Below are positions 1 through 6,363 of a DNA stretch of 6,376 bases, piece after piece. Position 1 is the first letter of the stretch. Each line of letters opens with the position of its first letter. Location: contig CALEYM010000655.1 in the NCBI GenBank assembly GCA_937926185.1, positions 1 to 6,376 of the forward strand, read 5' to 3'. Below the pieces are notes generated by a model. It saw only the letters and a list, made by a program, of their open reading frames with translations. It did not search any database and had not been told where the DNA came from. The position numbers and the translations under genes are program-made. The stretch is from an uncultured Bacteroidota bacterium. GTDB lineage: Bacteria; Bacteroidota; Bacteroidia; Chitinophagales; Saprospiraceae.

Positions 1-1091
1 GGTTTTCCAGCAAAAAATACAATCCTTTTTCGCCAAAGCCAATTCTGGAATCGGTACTTGCCAATAACCGGGCGGTAGATTTAAGCCAGACGCTGCGCCT
101 CCGTCCGGATCAAAATAACCTGAGCGTCAACTTCCTGGCCTTGAACTATAAAATGAATGGCCAAATCCGGTACCGGTACCGCATGGATGGCGGCCCGTGG
201 ACGCAAACCGCGAACCGCGCCGTGAATTATGCCGAACTGCCGCCGGGCAAACGCCTGTTTGAAGTGCAGGCGCAAAACGAAGACGGGGTTTGGAGCGAAT
301 CAACGGCGCTCAACCTCGTCATCGAGCCGCCCTGGTGGGCTACCTGGTGGGCCCGGACGGGGGCTATTCTTGCCGCGTTTTTACTGGTTTTCGGGCTATA
401 CAAGTACCGGACCGGTCAGTTGAAAAAAGAAAACAAAACCCAACGGCAAATGGCGGAGCTGGAGCGTGCGGCCCTGCAGGCCCAGATGAACCCGCATTTC
501 ATTTTTAACTGCCTGAATTCCATTCAAAACTTCATTCTTCAAAATGAAAAGCAGGCCGCCATCCAGTACCTGGGGCGCTTTGCCAGCCTGATTCGTAGCA
601 TGCTCAACGCCTCCGTTTCCGGAAAAATAATGCTGGAAGAAGAAGTGCAACTGCTGAATAATTACCTCGAATTGGAAAAACTGCGGTTCAAAGAACGCTT
701 CAGTTTTACCGTTGAAATCGCGGAGGATTTAGACCGCTTTGAAACGATGATTCCGCCGCTCCTGCTGCAACCTTATGTCGAAAATGCCGTACTTCACGGC
801 ATCTCCGGCAGAGCAAGCGGCGGAAAAGTAGCGGTTTTGTTTTTGAAAAAAGCAAACTGGCTCGTAGTCCGCATTCAGGATAACGGCGCCGGCTTCAATC
901 CCGCAAATACGCAGGAGAACAACCCAAAAACGCATAAATCCTTCGGCATGACGATCACAAAGAATCGCCTGGAGCTGCTCGCTACCGGAAAAGAAAGAAG
1001 CCGGGTAAACATAAAAACACGGTATGATGAAAACGGCGGGGTGGCAGGCACGGAGGTTACCATACACATCGAACTCCCGCGCACAAACTAA
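1..1091 (+). CDS. Sensor histidine kinase, LytS/YehU type with Y_Y_Y domain (5' partial)
   Basis: This is the C-terminal part of a membrane sensor kinase that presumably phosphorylates the regulator encoded just downstream. The frame is open from base 3 with no stop, so the protein starts left of the window; the TTG at 141 is not a credible start because the Y_Y_Y fold begins before it. Domains in order: a Y_Y_Y periplasmic beta-sandwich at about 100-320 (DQNNLSVNF, YRYRMDGG, LPPGKRLFEV, NEDGVWSES); one membrane helix at about 336-401; a charged linker; a His_kinase domain with the phospho-acceptor His at 495-497 in NPHFIFN; and a HATPase domain with the N-box Asn at 783-785 (PYVENAV) and the G-box DNGAGF from 879. 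In this family the Y_Y_Y domain usually follows a beta-propeller of Reg_prop repeats, so the missing N-terminus is probably a large propeller sensor; that is inference. The ligand is unknown. Confidence 0.95.
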   Translation, partial: FSSKKYNPFSPKPILESVLANNRAVDLSQTLRLRPDQNNLSVNFLALNYKMNGQIRYRYRMDGGPWTQTANRAVNYAELPPGKRLFEVQAQNEDGVWSESTALNLVIEPPWWATWWARTGAILAAFLLVFGLYKYRTGQLKKENKTQRQMAELERAALQAQMNPHFIFNCLNSIQNFILQNEKQAAIQYLGRFASLIRSMLNASVSGKIMLEEEVQLLNNYLELEKLRFKERFSFTVEIAEDLDRFETMIPPLLLQPYVENAVLHGISGRASGGKVAVLFLKKANWLVVRIQDNGAGFNPANTQENNPKTHKSFGMTITKNRLELLATGKERSRVNIKTRYDENGGVAGTEVTIHIELPRTN

Positions 1092-1096
1092 AACAG

Positions 1097-1846
1097 ATGA
1101 AACGAATAGCTATTATCGACGACGAGCCGGATGCCCGGCAAGCGTTGAAAACCATGCTCGACATGCTATGCCCCGACGTTGAACTTTGCGGCGAGGCCGA
1201 CGGCGTGCAAAGCGGCTATGTCCTCATCCGGCAGCGCCGGCCACACGCGGTCTTGCTCGATATTTCGATGGAAGACGGTACGGCTTTCAACCTGCTGGAT
1301 AAGTTTCCGCACCCGGAATTTCAAGTCATATTTACGACCGCTCACGATGAATTTGCGCTGAAAGCCTTTCGCTATCACGCCCTGGATTACCTGCTGAAAC
1401 CCGTCAGCCCGGAAGCCCTGGCGCAAGCGATCGACCGAATTAAGCCGGAACTGCCGGAGGGTATTCCCGCTCAAATCAGTAACCTGCTGGAGAGCGCCCG
1501 AACCAGGCAGTTGAACAAAATAACCCTGACCAGCCAGGAAGGTATGGTTTTTTTGCAACTCGATCAGATCGTCCGGCTCGAATCGGAGGGCAGCTATACC
1601 ACGTTTTACCTCCTGAATAAAGAACGGCACATAATCACCCGCCCCATGAAGGATTTCGAAGACCTGCTTCCGGAACCGGCGTTTTTTCGCTTGCACCAAT
1701 CGCACATCGTCAACCTGTTTTTTGTTAAAAAAATACTCCGGGAAGACGGCGGGTATGCGCTGTTGGAAGGCGGCGCAAAAGTGCCGGTCGCCCGCCGGCG
1801 CAAGGATGCGTTAATGGAAGTGTTGCGGCAGCAAAATCTGTTTTAA
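1097..1846 (+). CDS. LytTR-family response regulator
   Basis: A 249-residue DNA-binding response regulator. The receiver domain spans about residues 1-120, with acidic pocket D8/D9 (IIDDE), phospho-acceptor D55 (AVLLDIS), switch T80 and K101 (LLKPV). A LytTR DNA-binding domain fills about residues 138-245, with the family pattern FFRLHQSHIVNL at 197-207 and VPVARRRK near the end. LytTR proteins bind direct repeats in promoters through a beta-rich fold and not a helix-turn-helix. The gene starts 5 bases after the kinase stop, so the two are almost certainly co-transcribed and form a cognate pair. All receiver residues needed for phosphorylation are present. Target genes cannot be read from this window: the next gene, queG, is a housekeeping gene and need not be a target. 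Confidence 0.96.
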   Translation: MKRIAIIDDEPDARQALKTMLDMLCPDVELCGEADGVQSGYVLIRQRRPHAVLLDISMEDGTAFNLLDKFPHPEFQVIFTTAHDEFALKAFRYHALDYLLKPVSPEALAQAIDRIKPELPEGIPAQISNLLESARTRQLNKITLTSQEGMVFLQLDQIVRLESEGSYTTFYLLNKERHIITRPMKDFEDLLPEPAFFRLHQSHIVNLFFVKKILREDGGYALLEGGAKVPVARRRKDALMEVLRQQNLF

Positions 1847-2020
1847 AAACTTGCCGGCAGCTGCGGTTGGCAGAACCTTTGACCGAAACGCCGTTGCCCG
1901 CGCCGGTGCAGCGCGTATTGATATGAAATTTTATAACCGGCCACAGTTCAACTTTTTACTATAAAAATTTATTTTAACTGATAAACACGCTTTTTTCAGC
2001 AGGGCGTTTTTTGTTTAATT

Positions 2021-2953
2021 ATGTCAGCACAACGCCACACCGAACTGATCCGCGCCGAAGCCCAACGTCTGGGTTTCGAATTCGTCGGCTTTGCCCGTGC
2101 CGAACGGCTCGATGAAGAGGCCCGCCGGCTGGAAGCCTGGCTCAGACAGGGCGCCCACGGACGTATGGCATATATGGAAAACCACTTCGACCTGCGCATC
2201 GACCCAACCCAACTGGTGCCGGGGGCCAAAAGTGTGATTTGCCTGACATTCAATTATTTCAATCCGGAAAAACAACAAGATCCCGAGGCCCCGAAAATCA
2301 GTCAGTACGCCTACGGCGAAGACTACCATTTCGTAGTAAAAGACAAACTCAAGGCCCTGCTCGCTTTTATGCAGGAAAATATCGGCGCGGTGCAGGGCCG
2401 CTGCTTTGTCGACAGCGCCCCCGTGCTCGAACGCGAATGGGCGCGCCGCTCCGGTATCGGCTGGAACGGCCGCCATACCCTGACCATCCACCCAAAGCGC
2501 GGTTCTTTTTTCTTCCTGGCAGAAATCATCTGCGACCTGCCGCTGCTGTACGACAACCCCATCCAAGACCATTGCGGCGCCTGCCGGCGCTGTATCGACG
2601 CCTGCCCGACCGACGCCATCAGCCCGGAGGGTTATTTTCTCGACGCCTCCAGGTGTATCTCCTATCTGACGATCGAACTGCGCGACGAGATCCCCGCCGC
2701 CTTTAAAGGACAAATGGACAATTGGATGTTCGGCTGCGATGTCTGCCAGGACGTATGCCCCTGGAACCGTTTCTCCAAACGGCACGATGAACCGGCGTTC
2801 GACCCCCATCCCGATTTGCTGAAGATGACCGGGCGTGACTGGCAGGAAATCACGGAAGCCGTTTTTGGGAAAATTTTTAAAAAGTCGGCGGTAAAACGGG
2901 TAAAGTATTCAGGATTGGTGCGGAATGTCCACTTTCTCACATCCAACCAATGA
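2021..2953 (+). CDS. queG: Epoxyqueuosine reductase QueG
   Basis: A 310-residue cytosolic enzyme that reduces epoxyqueuosine to queuosine at the wobble position of GUN-anticodon tRNAs, using cobalamin and two [4Fe-4S] clusters. Family signatures: VDSAPVLERE at 130-139, where D131 matches the proposed catalytic Asp; SGIGWNGRHT at 144-153; a ferredoxin-like motif with C185, C188, C191 and C195 (CGACRRCIDACP); C212; and C239, C242, C246 (CDVCQDVCPWN). All eight cluster cysteines appear to be present. The protein ends soon after the conserved RN (301-302). It is shorter than the roughly 380-residue E. coli and Bacillus forms, which carry an extra C-terminal region, so this is a short form and not a truncation. 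The ATG at 2021 gives a normal N-terminus. It follows the regulator by 174 bases and is probably its own transcription unit. Confidence 0.97.
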   Translation: MSAQRHTELIRAEAQRLGFEFVGFARAERLDEEARRLEAWLRQGAHGRMAYMENHFDLRIDPTQLVPGAKSVICLTFNYFNPEKQQDPEAPKISQYAYGEDYHFVVKDKLKALLAFMQENIGAVQGRCFVDSAPVLEREWARRSGIGWNGRHTLTIHPKRGSFFFLAEIICDLPLLYDNPIQDHCGACRRCIDACPTDAISPEGYFLDASRCISYLTIELRDEIPAAFKGQMDNWMFGCDVCQDVCPWNRFSKRHDEPAFDPHPDLLKMTGRDWQEITEAVFGKIFKKSAVKRVKYSGLVRNVHFLTSNQ

Positions 2954-2984
2954 CCTAATGACGTTTAATGACCCAATGACGGTT
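2949..2984. repeat. Two copies of an 18-bp tandem repeat across convergent gene ends
   Basis: Two adjacent 18-bp units, 2949-2966 and 2967-2984, match at 16 of 18 positions. Each unit contains AATGAC twice, at offsets 0 and 8, so AATGAC occurs at 2949, 2957, 2967 and 2975. The array covers the stop codon of queG and codes for the last residues (WVIKRH) of the convergent minus-strand protein. Repeats of this type, with GGTCATT on the other strand, are my recollection of intergenic sequence in some Bacteroidota and were not checked. Confidence 0.75.
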
Positions 2985-4130
2985 AACGGCCACTACCCAC
3001 CCCAGACCGGCCAGCATGGCCAGTGCCGCCAGGAACAACGCCGTTGACGACACCCCTGGCAACGTCAGCACTAATTCCGTACAAACATATCCGCCGATCA
3101 GCAGCCACCAGCCGGGCGCTGTTTGTTTCCCGGTGGGAAGCCAGTTTTTTTGAATAAACACGGCTATTAATGCCGCTGTGATCACCCCGATAAACACCAG
3201 GTGAAAGTAGGCGATCAGCCAGTTGCGGTTGAGGAATACCATACGACCCAGTCCGGGCCAAAGCGCCAGGGTTTGCACCGCCAGTTTCAGCAGAAAGGAA
3301 TAAAAAGCGAGTGCGGCAAAGCGGCGCGACCAGGTTTGGGGCCAGGCCGTTGCCCACGAAACGGCCTGCCATACCCGCATCAGGATCAGAGCGCCCCACA
3401 GCTGCAACAGCACGCCCGCGCCTGCCAACAGATATACCGGCACGGGCGGCTCCGCCCAAAGCGTACTCACGGCATAAGTGGCGGCACACCCGCCGGCCAG
3501 CAGATGCACGGCCGGCCCAAGCCGGCGGTCGCTCGGAGGCAACAGCCGAAGCAGGATGGCCAGCAAGGCAAAAAACATCCAGCCGTTGTACTGGAAGTGC
3601 AGGTAGAAATAGATCGCCAGGTTGTACCAGATGGTCGCCTGCCCGCCTTTTGCCATTACATAGCCCAGTGCAAAAGGCCCCGCGGAAGAAATTAGCAAAA
3701 AAATGATGGCCCAGCGCAGGGCAGTATAGGCGGGCCCTTCTTTGCCGGCATCAAACCAGAATCGCAGGCCGAGCCAGCCGGCCAGCAACATGTGCAGGGT
3801 GGAAAAAGCAATAGAGACAACACCATAACCCTGAATGGGAAATGCAACGGCCATGCCCGCCAGTCCGGCCTGCAAACCCAGCCAAAGCCAGACATATATC
3901 CGGGGAAGCCGTTCAGGTAAAAATAGACTCAGCAGCAAGGCTGCCAGCGCATTATATACCCAACCCAGAAACATCAGGTGGGAATGGGCATGGGTCAAAA
4001 AACGGAAATTAAATACCACGGGAGGCGCCCCCCAACCCTGCCAGCGAAGCCAGACGCCCATTAGTGCAGCGACCAGCAACCACATCAGGGCCGTTCGGGC
4101 AAACCATCGGACCAGGCGGTCGCGGGACAT
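2955..4130 (-). CDS. Polytopic membrane protein with conserved-looking histidines, heme-copper oxidase subunit I-like
   Basis: A 391-residue integral membrane protein with about 11-12 hydrophobic helices and short loops. Histidines sit within or next to helices in motif-like settings: THAHSHLMFLGW at 46-57 (H47, H49, H51), LHMLLAGW (H113), YLHFQYNGWMFF at 176-187 (H178) and YFHLVFIGV at 308-316 (H310). The HxHxH...GW motif in the second helix, and further His in middle and late helices, recall heme-binding helices of heme-copper oxidase subunit I and nitric oxide reductase. I do not see the full CuB set (HPEVY-like motif and HH pair), so catalytic oxidase activity is not supported. A heme-binding or respiration- or NO-related role is inference. 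The ATG at 4130 lies 10 bases after the transglycosylase stop, implying a shared transcript. The last residues are encoded by the 18-bp repeat. Confidence 0.9.
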   Translation of the reverse strand: MSRDRLVRWFARTALMWLLVAALMGVWLRWQGWGAPPVVFNFRFLTHAHSHLMFLGWVYNALAALLLSLFLPERLPRIYVWLWLGLQAGLAGMAVAFPIQGYGVVSIAFSTLHMLLAGWLGLRFWFDAGKEGPAYTALRWAIIFLLISSAGPFALGYVMAKGGQATIWYNLAIYFYLHFQYNGWMFFALLAILLRLLPPSDRRLGPAVHLLAGGCAATYAVSTLWAEPPVPVYLLAGAGVLLQLWGALILMRVWQAVSWATAWPQTWSRRFAALAFYSFLLKLAVQTLALWPGLGRMVFLNRNWLIAYFHLVFIGVITAALIAVFIQKNWLPTGKQTAPGWWLLIGGYVCTELVLTLPGVSSTALFLAALAMLAGLGWVVAVNRHWVIKRH

Positions 4131-4140
4131 AGGCCTGTTG

Positions 4141-5058
4141 TTATTTCGGCAGTCTTATTTCATAAGTCTTGCCGGCCTTATTCGTCAGCTTGCCGTCCAC
4201 GAGCCAGGGATTGTACAGTTTGAGCATCCGGTAGCTGGTACCGTTTTGCGCAGCAAAATCGCCCCAGCTCTCTACGGGGCCGCTTACCAGCACGGTTCTG
4301 TACTGCGTGATCGGCTCGTACAAGTGATCTTTCTCGATAGCATATTCGTAATCTTCGGGGTTTTCCATCACTTCCTTGATGGCAACGATGCGGAAGGGGT
4401 AACGCATGGTTTCGTCGGCGGCCAGGTTCATGTCGAAGAAGGTGTTGGCGCGTTGTTTGGCTTTTTCCTGGGCGATGCGTCCTGGGCCGCCGTTGTAGGC
4501 GGCGGCGGCCAAAACCCAACTGCCGAGTTTTTCCTTTTGCTGGCGCAAATATTTGCAGGCGGCGCGGGTGGCTTTTTCCAGGTGGTAACGCTCGTCTACC
4601 TCACTATTTACTTCGAGGTTATACTCCGCGGCGGCGCTTTTCATAAACTGCCACACCCCGCTGGCGCCGGCCGGCGAAATGGCGTTGGAGAGGGTGCTTT
4701 CGGCCACGGCCAGGTATTTCAAATCGGCGGGTACGCCTTCTTCTTTCAATATCGGTTCGATGACCGGGAAAAGCGCATGCGCGCGTTTGATGGCCAGGAT
4801 GGTTTGCGAATGGTAGTACACGTTGCGCAGCAACTCTGCGTCGAGCCGTTGGCGCACGTCGAAGTTGTCCATCGGAAATTTTTCGCCGCAGAAATTAAAG
4901 TCTTTGTCCAGGTTAATGGAGCGCACAACCTGCTCCGGCGACGAAATGCCGGAACCACTGTTGTTTCCTTTAAATGAAACAAAAAAAACGCCCGCGAGCA
5001 CGGTGATCAGGAGTATGTTGAGGGCCAGTAGGGCACGGTTATTCTTCGTGTAATCCAT
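4141..5058 (-). CDS. Membrane-anchored lytic transglycosylase, MltD-like (GH23 SLT domain)
   Basis: A 305-residue peptidoglycan-cleaving enzyme that should act in the periplasm, cutting the MurNAc-GlcNAc bond to leave a 1,6-anhydro end. A hydrophobic segment at residues 9-29 after a basic start (MDYTKNNRA) acts as signal anchor or signal peptide; there is no lipobox Cys. The SLT domain spans about 95-245: catalytic E120 in LAVAESTLSNA, then SPAGASGVWQFM at 128-139, and AAYNGGPGR at 186-194, the usual GH23 motifs. Residues about 252-304 (YRTVLVSG...YNPWL...YEIRLP) look like one degenerate LysM-type peptidoglycan-binding module, where MltD proteins often carry several clear ones. A promoter-like box lies 23 bases upstream of the start codon, and the following membrane-protein gene begins 10 bases after the stop. 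The exact MltD subfamily is not certain. Confidence 0.93.
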   Translation of the reverse strand: MDYTKNNRALLALNILLITVLAGVFFVSFKGNNSGSGISSPEQVVRSINLDKDFNFCGEKFPMDNFDVRQRLDAELLRNVYYHSQTILAIKRAHALFPVIEPILKEEGVPADLKYLAVAESTLSNAISPAGASGVWQFMKSAAAEYNLEVNSEVDERYHLEKATRAACKYLRQQKEKLGSWVLAAAAYNGGPGRIAQEKAKQRANTFFDMNLAADETMRYPFRIVAIKEVMENPEDYEYAIEKDHLYEPITQYRTVLVSGPVESWGDFAAQNGTSYRMLKLYNPWLVDGKLTNKAGKTYEIRLPK

Positions 5059-5080
5059 GAGAAAGCGTGATTAATTTTTA

Positions 5081-5088
5081 CAAAGATA
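5081..5088 (-). promoter_or_regulatory. Bacteroidota-type -7 promoter box (TATCTTTG) for the transglycosylase operon
   Basis: Read on the minus strand, the bases are TATCTTTG, an exact fit to the Bacteroidota -7 element TAnnTTTG. Transcription would start a few bases downstream, near 5075, giving a leader of about 15-20 bases before the ATG at 5058. No clear -33 TTTG/TTG element is visible at the usual 19-21 base spacing, so the call rests on the -7 box and its position in the 46-base gap. Confidence 0.6.
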
Positions 5089-5104
5089 ACGGTATCCGCC
5101 CGGA

Positions 5105-5635
5105 TTATCCTTCTGATTTAGCCTTTTTATACACCGGCACGGTCGAACAGGGTTCCCCAAACATAATACTTTGTGCCACCGGTTGCAGCAGCCGGGTGAT
5201 TTCGAGGTAAGCAGAGGGCGGCACCGGTTTGTCGCTGCAACCCTTGATCACCAGGCGTTTACCGGCATAATCGGCGGGGTCGAGGGCCGCCAGTTTTTTC
5301 AGATAGGCTATCTCGGCGAACTGGTCGGGCGTGCCCAGCACAATGTCCCGCGCATAAGCGCCGGCATAAGAGGCCACCAGCATGTATGCCCACATCGGAA
5401 TGATCGCATCGGCAGAGCAAAACACGGCGAGGTTCTTGCCGGCATACCGGCTCCAGTCGTGTGCCTTCAACGCCTCGCGGAATTCTTTTTCCTTGAGGAT
5501 CAATCCCATGAACAAATGATCCTTCAGGTCGAAAGGCACGACCTCGCCCTCCGGATAAAAGGCTTCCAGGTCTATAGTGACCAGGCTACTGTTGGCAACG
5601 CGGTTGACTAAAAGTTCTTCCATTTCTGATCTCAT
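5105..5635 (-). CDS. DUF2480 family protein
   Basis: A 176-residue, apparently soluble protein with no signal peptide or membrane segment, recognised as DUF2480, a Bacteroidota-restricted family of unknown function. Family-like stretches are VNRVANSSLVTIDLE at 10-24, HDWSRY at 59-64, FCSADAIIPMWAYML at 72-86, VIKGCSDKPVPPSAY at 129-143 and MFGEPCSTVPVYK at 158-170. Three cysteines, C73, C133 and C163, each lie inside these motifs, which suggests a metal or thiol role, but no activity is established. From memory, DUF2480 genes in other Bacteroidota often sit near SUF iron-sulfur assembly genes; here the neighbour is scpB. The start ATG overlaps the scpB stop as ATGA, suggesting translational coupling. 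An alternative start at M5 (5623) matches the usual family N-terminus and cannot be excluded. Confidence 0.92.
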   Translation of the reverse strand: MRSEMEELLVNRVANSSLVTIDLEAFYPEGEVVPFDLKDHLFMGLILKEKEFREALKAHDWSRYAGKNLAVFCSADAIIPMWAYMLVASYAGAYARDIVLGTPDQFAEIAYLKKLAALDPADYAGKRLVIKGCSDKPVPPSAYLEITRLLQPVAQSIMFGEPCSTVPVYKKAKSEG

Positions 5636-6192
5636 TCAGGTACTTCCCCCACCATATTCTCCACTTCCTTAAAGTCTTTGGGTTTAGGCAGATCGGCCAG
5701 GGTTCGGATGCCGAGATAGTCCATAAATTTTTCGGAGGTGGCGTACAGCAGGGGGCGGCCGGGGCCTTCGCTACGGCCGGCAATCATAACAAGTTCTTTT
5801 TCCAAAAGTTTCTGCAGGGCATAGTCGCAGTTGACGCCGCGGATCTCTTCCAGTTCCGATTTGCTCACGGGTTGTTTGTATGCCACGATGGCCAACGTCT
5901 CAAGTGTGGCCTGGGAAAGCCGTTTTTTGGTTGTCTGTTTCAGGTGGACGGCCACCGTGTTGTGGTAGGCGCCTTTGGTCATGAACTGGTAGCCGCCGGC
6001 GATATCGACCAGATCAAACGCGTACTGTTCCTGTTGAAACTGTTCGCGGATATGCTCGATGGCCGCGGTAATGTCGGCTTCCGGCACTTCGGCCTGAAAT
6101 ACTTCGTTCAATACCGACTGGATATCGGACAACGCCATAGCCTGCGGCGAGGCAAAGATCAGGGCTTCAATATGTTGTTTCAGCAATTCCAT
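5632..6192 (-). CDS. scpB: Segregation and condensation protein ScpB
   Basis: A 186-residue kleisin-associated subunit that, as a dimer with ScpA, binds the SMC ATPase to form the bacterial condensin that compacts and segregates the chromosome. It shows two winged-helix domains, at about residues 1-85 and 90-165. The signature region is LSQATLETLAIVAYKQPVS (92-110), followed by ELEEIRGVNCDYALQKLLEK (113-132) and GRSEGPGRPLLYATSEKFMDYLG (139-161). I chose the ATG at 6192 (MELLKQHIEALIFAS) because it matches the family N-terminus. The frame is open further, to a TTG at 6252, but that extension only translates the palindromic leader. scpA is not adjacent: nothing upstream on this strand resembles it within the window. 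The downstream DUF2480 gene overlaps its stop codon. Confidence 0.97.
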   Translation of the reverse strand: MELLKQHIEALIFASPQAMALSDIQSVLNEVFQAEVPEADITAAIEHIREQFQQEQYAFDLVDIAGGYQFMTKGAYHNTVAVHLKQTTKKRLSQATLETLAIVAYKQPVSKSELEEIRGVNCDYALQKLLEKELVMIAGRSEGPGRPLLYATSEKFMDYLGIRTLADLPKPKDFKEVENMVGEVPE

Positions 6193-6208
6193 GTTGTAGT
6201 GTGGGGCG

Positions 6209-6224
6209 TCCCGAGACCTCGGGA
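6209..6224. repeat. Inverted repeat TCCCGAG-AC-CTCGGGA
   Basis: A perfect 7-bp inverted repeat with a 2-base centre, in the leader of scpB, 17 bases before the ATG. On the transcribed strand, GGCG (6234-6231, allowing a G-U pair) and CGCC just outside the palindrome could extend the structure. The TCCCGA...TCGGGA arms resemble a class of short intergenic palindromes I recall from Bacteroidota genomes (TCCCGATAGCTATCGGGA is one variant); not verified. Without a T-run it is not a terminator. Confidence 0.7.
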
Positions 6225-6234
6225 TAATTCGCCT

Positions 6235-6248
6235 CCCCTTATAAGGGG
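6235..6248. repeat. Perfect 14-bp palindrome CCCCTTATAAGGGG
   Basis: A self-complementary 14-mer immediately downstream, in transcription direction, of the scpB -7 box, so it would lie at or just inside the 5' end of the scpB transcript. It could be a dimeric regulator's operator at the start site, an RNA hairpin at the 5' end, or part of a dispersed intergenic repeat with the neighbouring inverted repeat. The sequence alone does not decide. Confidence 0.6.
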
Positions 6249-6249
6249 G

Positions 6250-6257
6250 CAAAGATA
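6250..6257 (-). promoter_or_regulatory. Bacteroidota-type -7 promoter box (TATCTTTG) for scpB-DUF2480
   Basis: On the minus strand this reads TATCTTTG, the same 8-mer as before the transglycosylase gene and an exact TAnnTTTG match. The predicted start near 6244 gives a leader of about 50 bases ahead of the scpB ATG at 6192. A -33 TTTG at standard spacing is not evident; the upstream stretch 6258-6285 contains only a T-rich patch. The box supports 6192, not 6252, as the scpB start. Confidence 0.6.
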
Positions 6258-6321
6258 GCGGGTAGAAAACATTCTCCGGCTTAAATTGAGTTCCTGCCTG
6301 CTTAGGTCTATGCGGGTTACC

Positions 6322-6363
6322 TGGACATTGGAAATTCCTTGTTGGATATTGGATATTCCGCTA
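6322..6363. repeat. Imperfect 21-bp direct repeat (TGGAYATTGGAWATTCC)
   Basis: The 17-mers at 6322-6338 and 6343-6359 match at 15 of 17 positions, with a period of 21 bases. Each copy contains ATTGGA followed by ATTCC. The repeat lies in the region upstream of the scpB promoter box, where I see no gene on either strand, and may continue beyond the right edge. It looks like non-coding repeat sequence and not an operator placed for scpB. Confidence 0.6.

Noticed and set aside
1987..2012. Possible terminator (ACGC ... GCGT followed by T-run) before queG
   Set aside because: The stem is only 4 bp with a 13-base loop, too weak to call.
1847..2020. Promoter for queG in the 174-base gap
   Set aside because: The stretch from about 1945 to 1985 is AT-rich, but I find no TAnnTTTG match on the plus strand, so no promoter is called. 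No gene is visible in the gap.
2024..2809. A 261-codon minus-strand frame inside queG
   Set aside because: It is antisense to a gene with all QueG motifs, and its translation shows no family features.
3835..4977. A long plus-strand open frame of 380 codons
   Set aside because: It lies antisense to the transglycosylase and membrane-protein genes, both with clear motifs, and its translation shows no recognisable domain; it is a shadow of GC-rich codon use.
5085..5109. Hairpin ATCCG-CC-CGGAT (5094-5105) at the end of DUF2480
   Set aside because: The stem is 5 bp with a 2-base loop, has no T-run on the minus strand and overlaps the upstream promoter region of the next gene; not supported as a terminator.
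6193..6252. A 20-residue N-terminal extension of ScpB from a TTG at 6252
   Set aside because: It translates the palindromic leader, overlaps the -7 box, and is absent from the usual ScpB N-terminus, which begins at the ATG at 6192.
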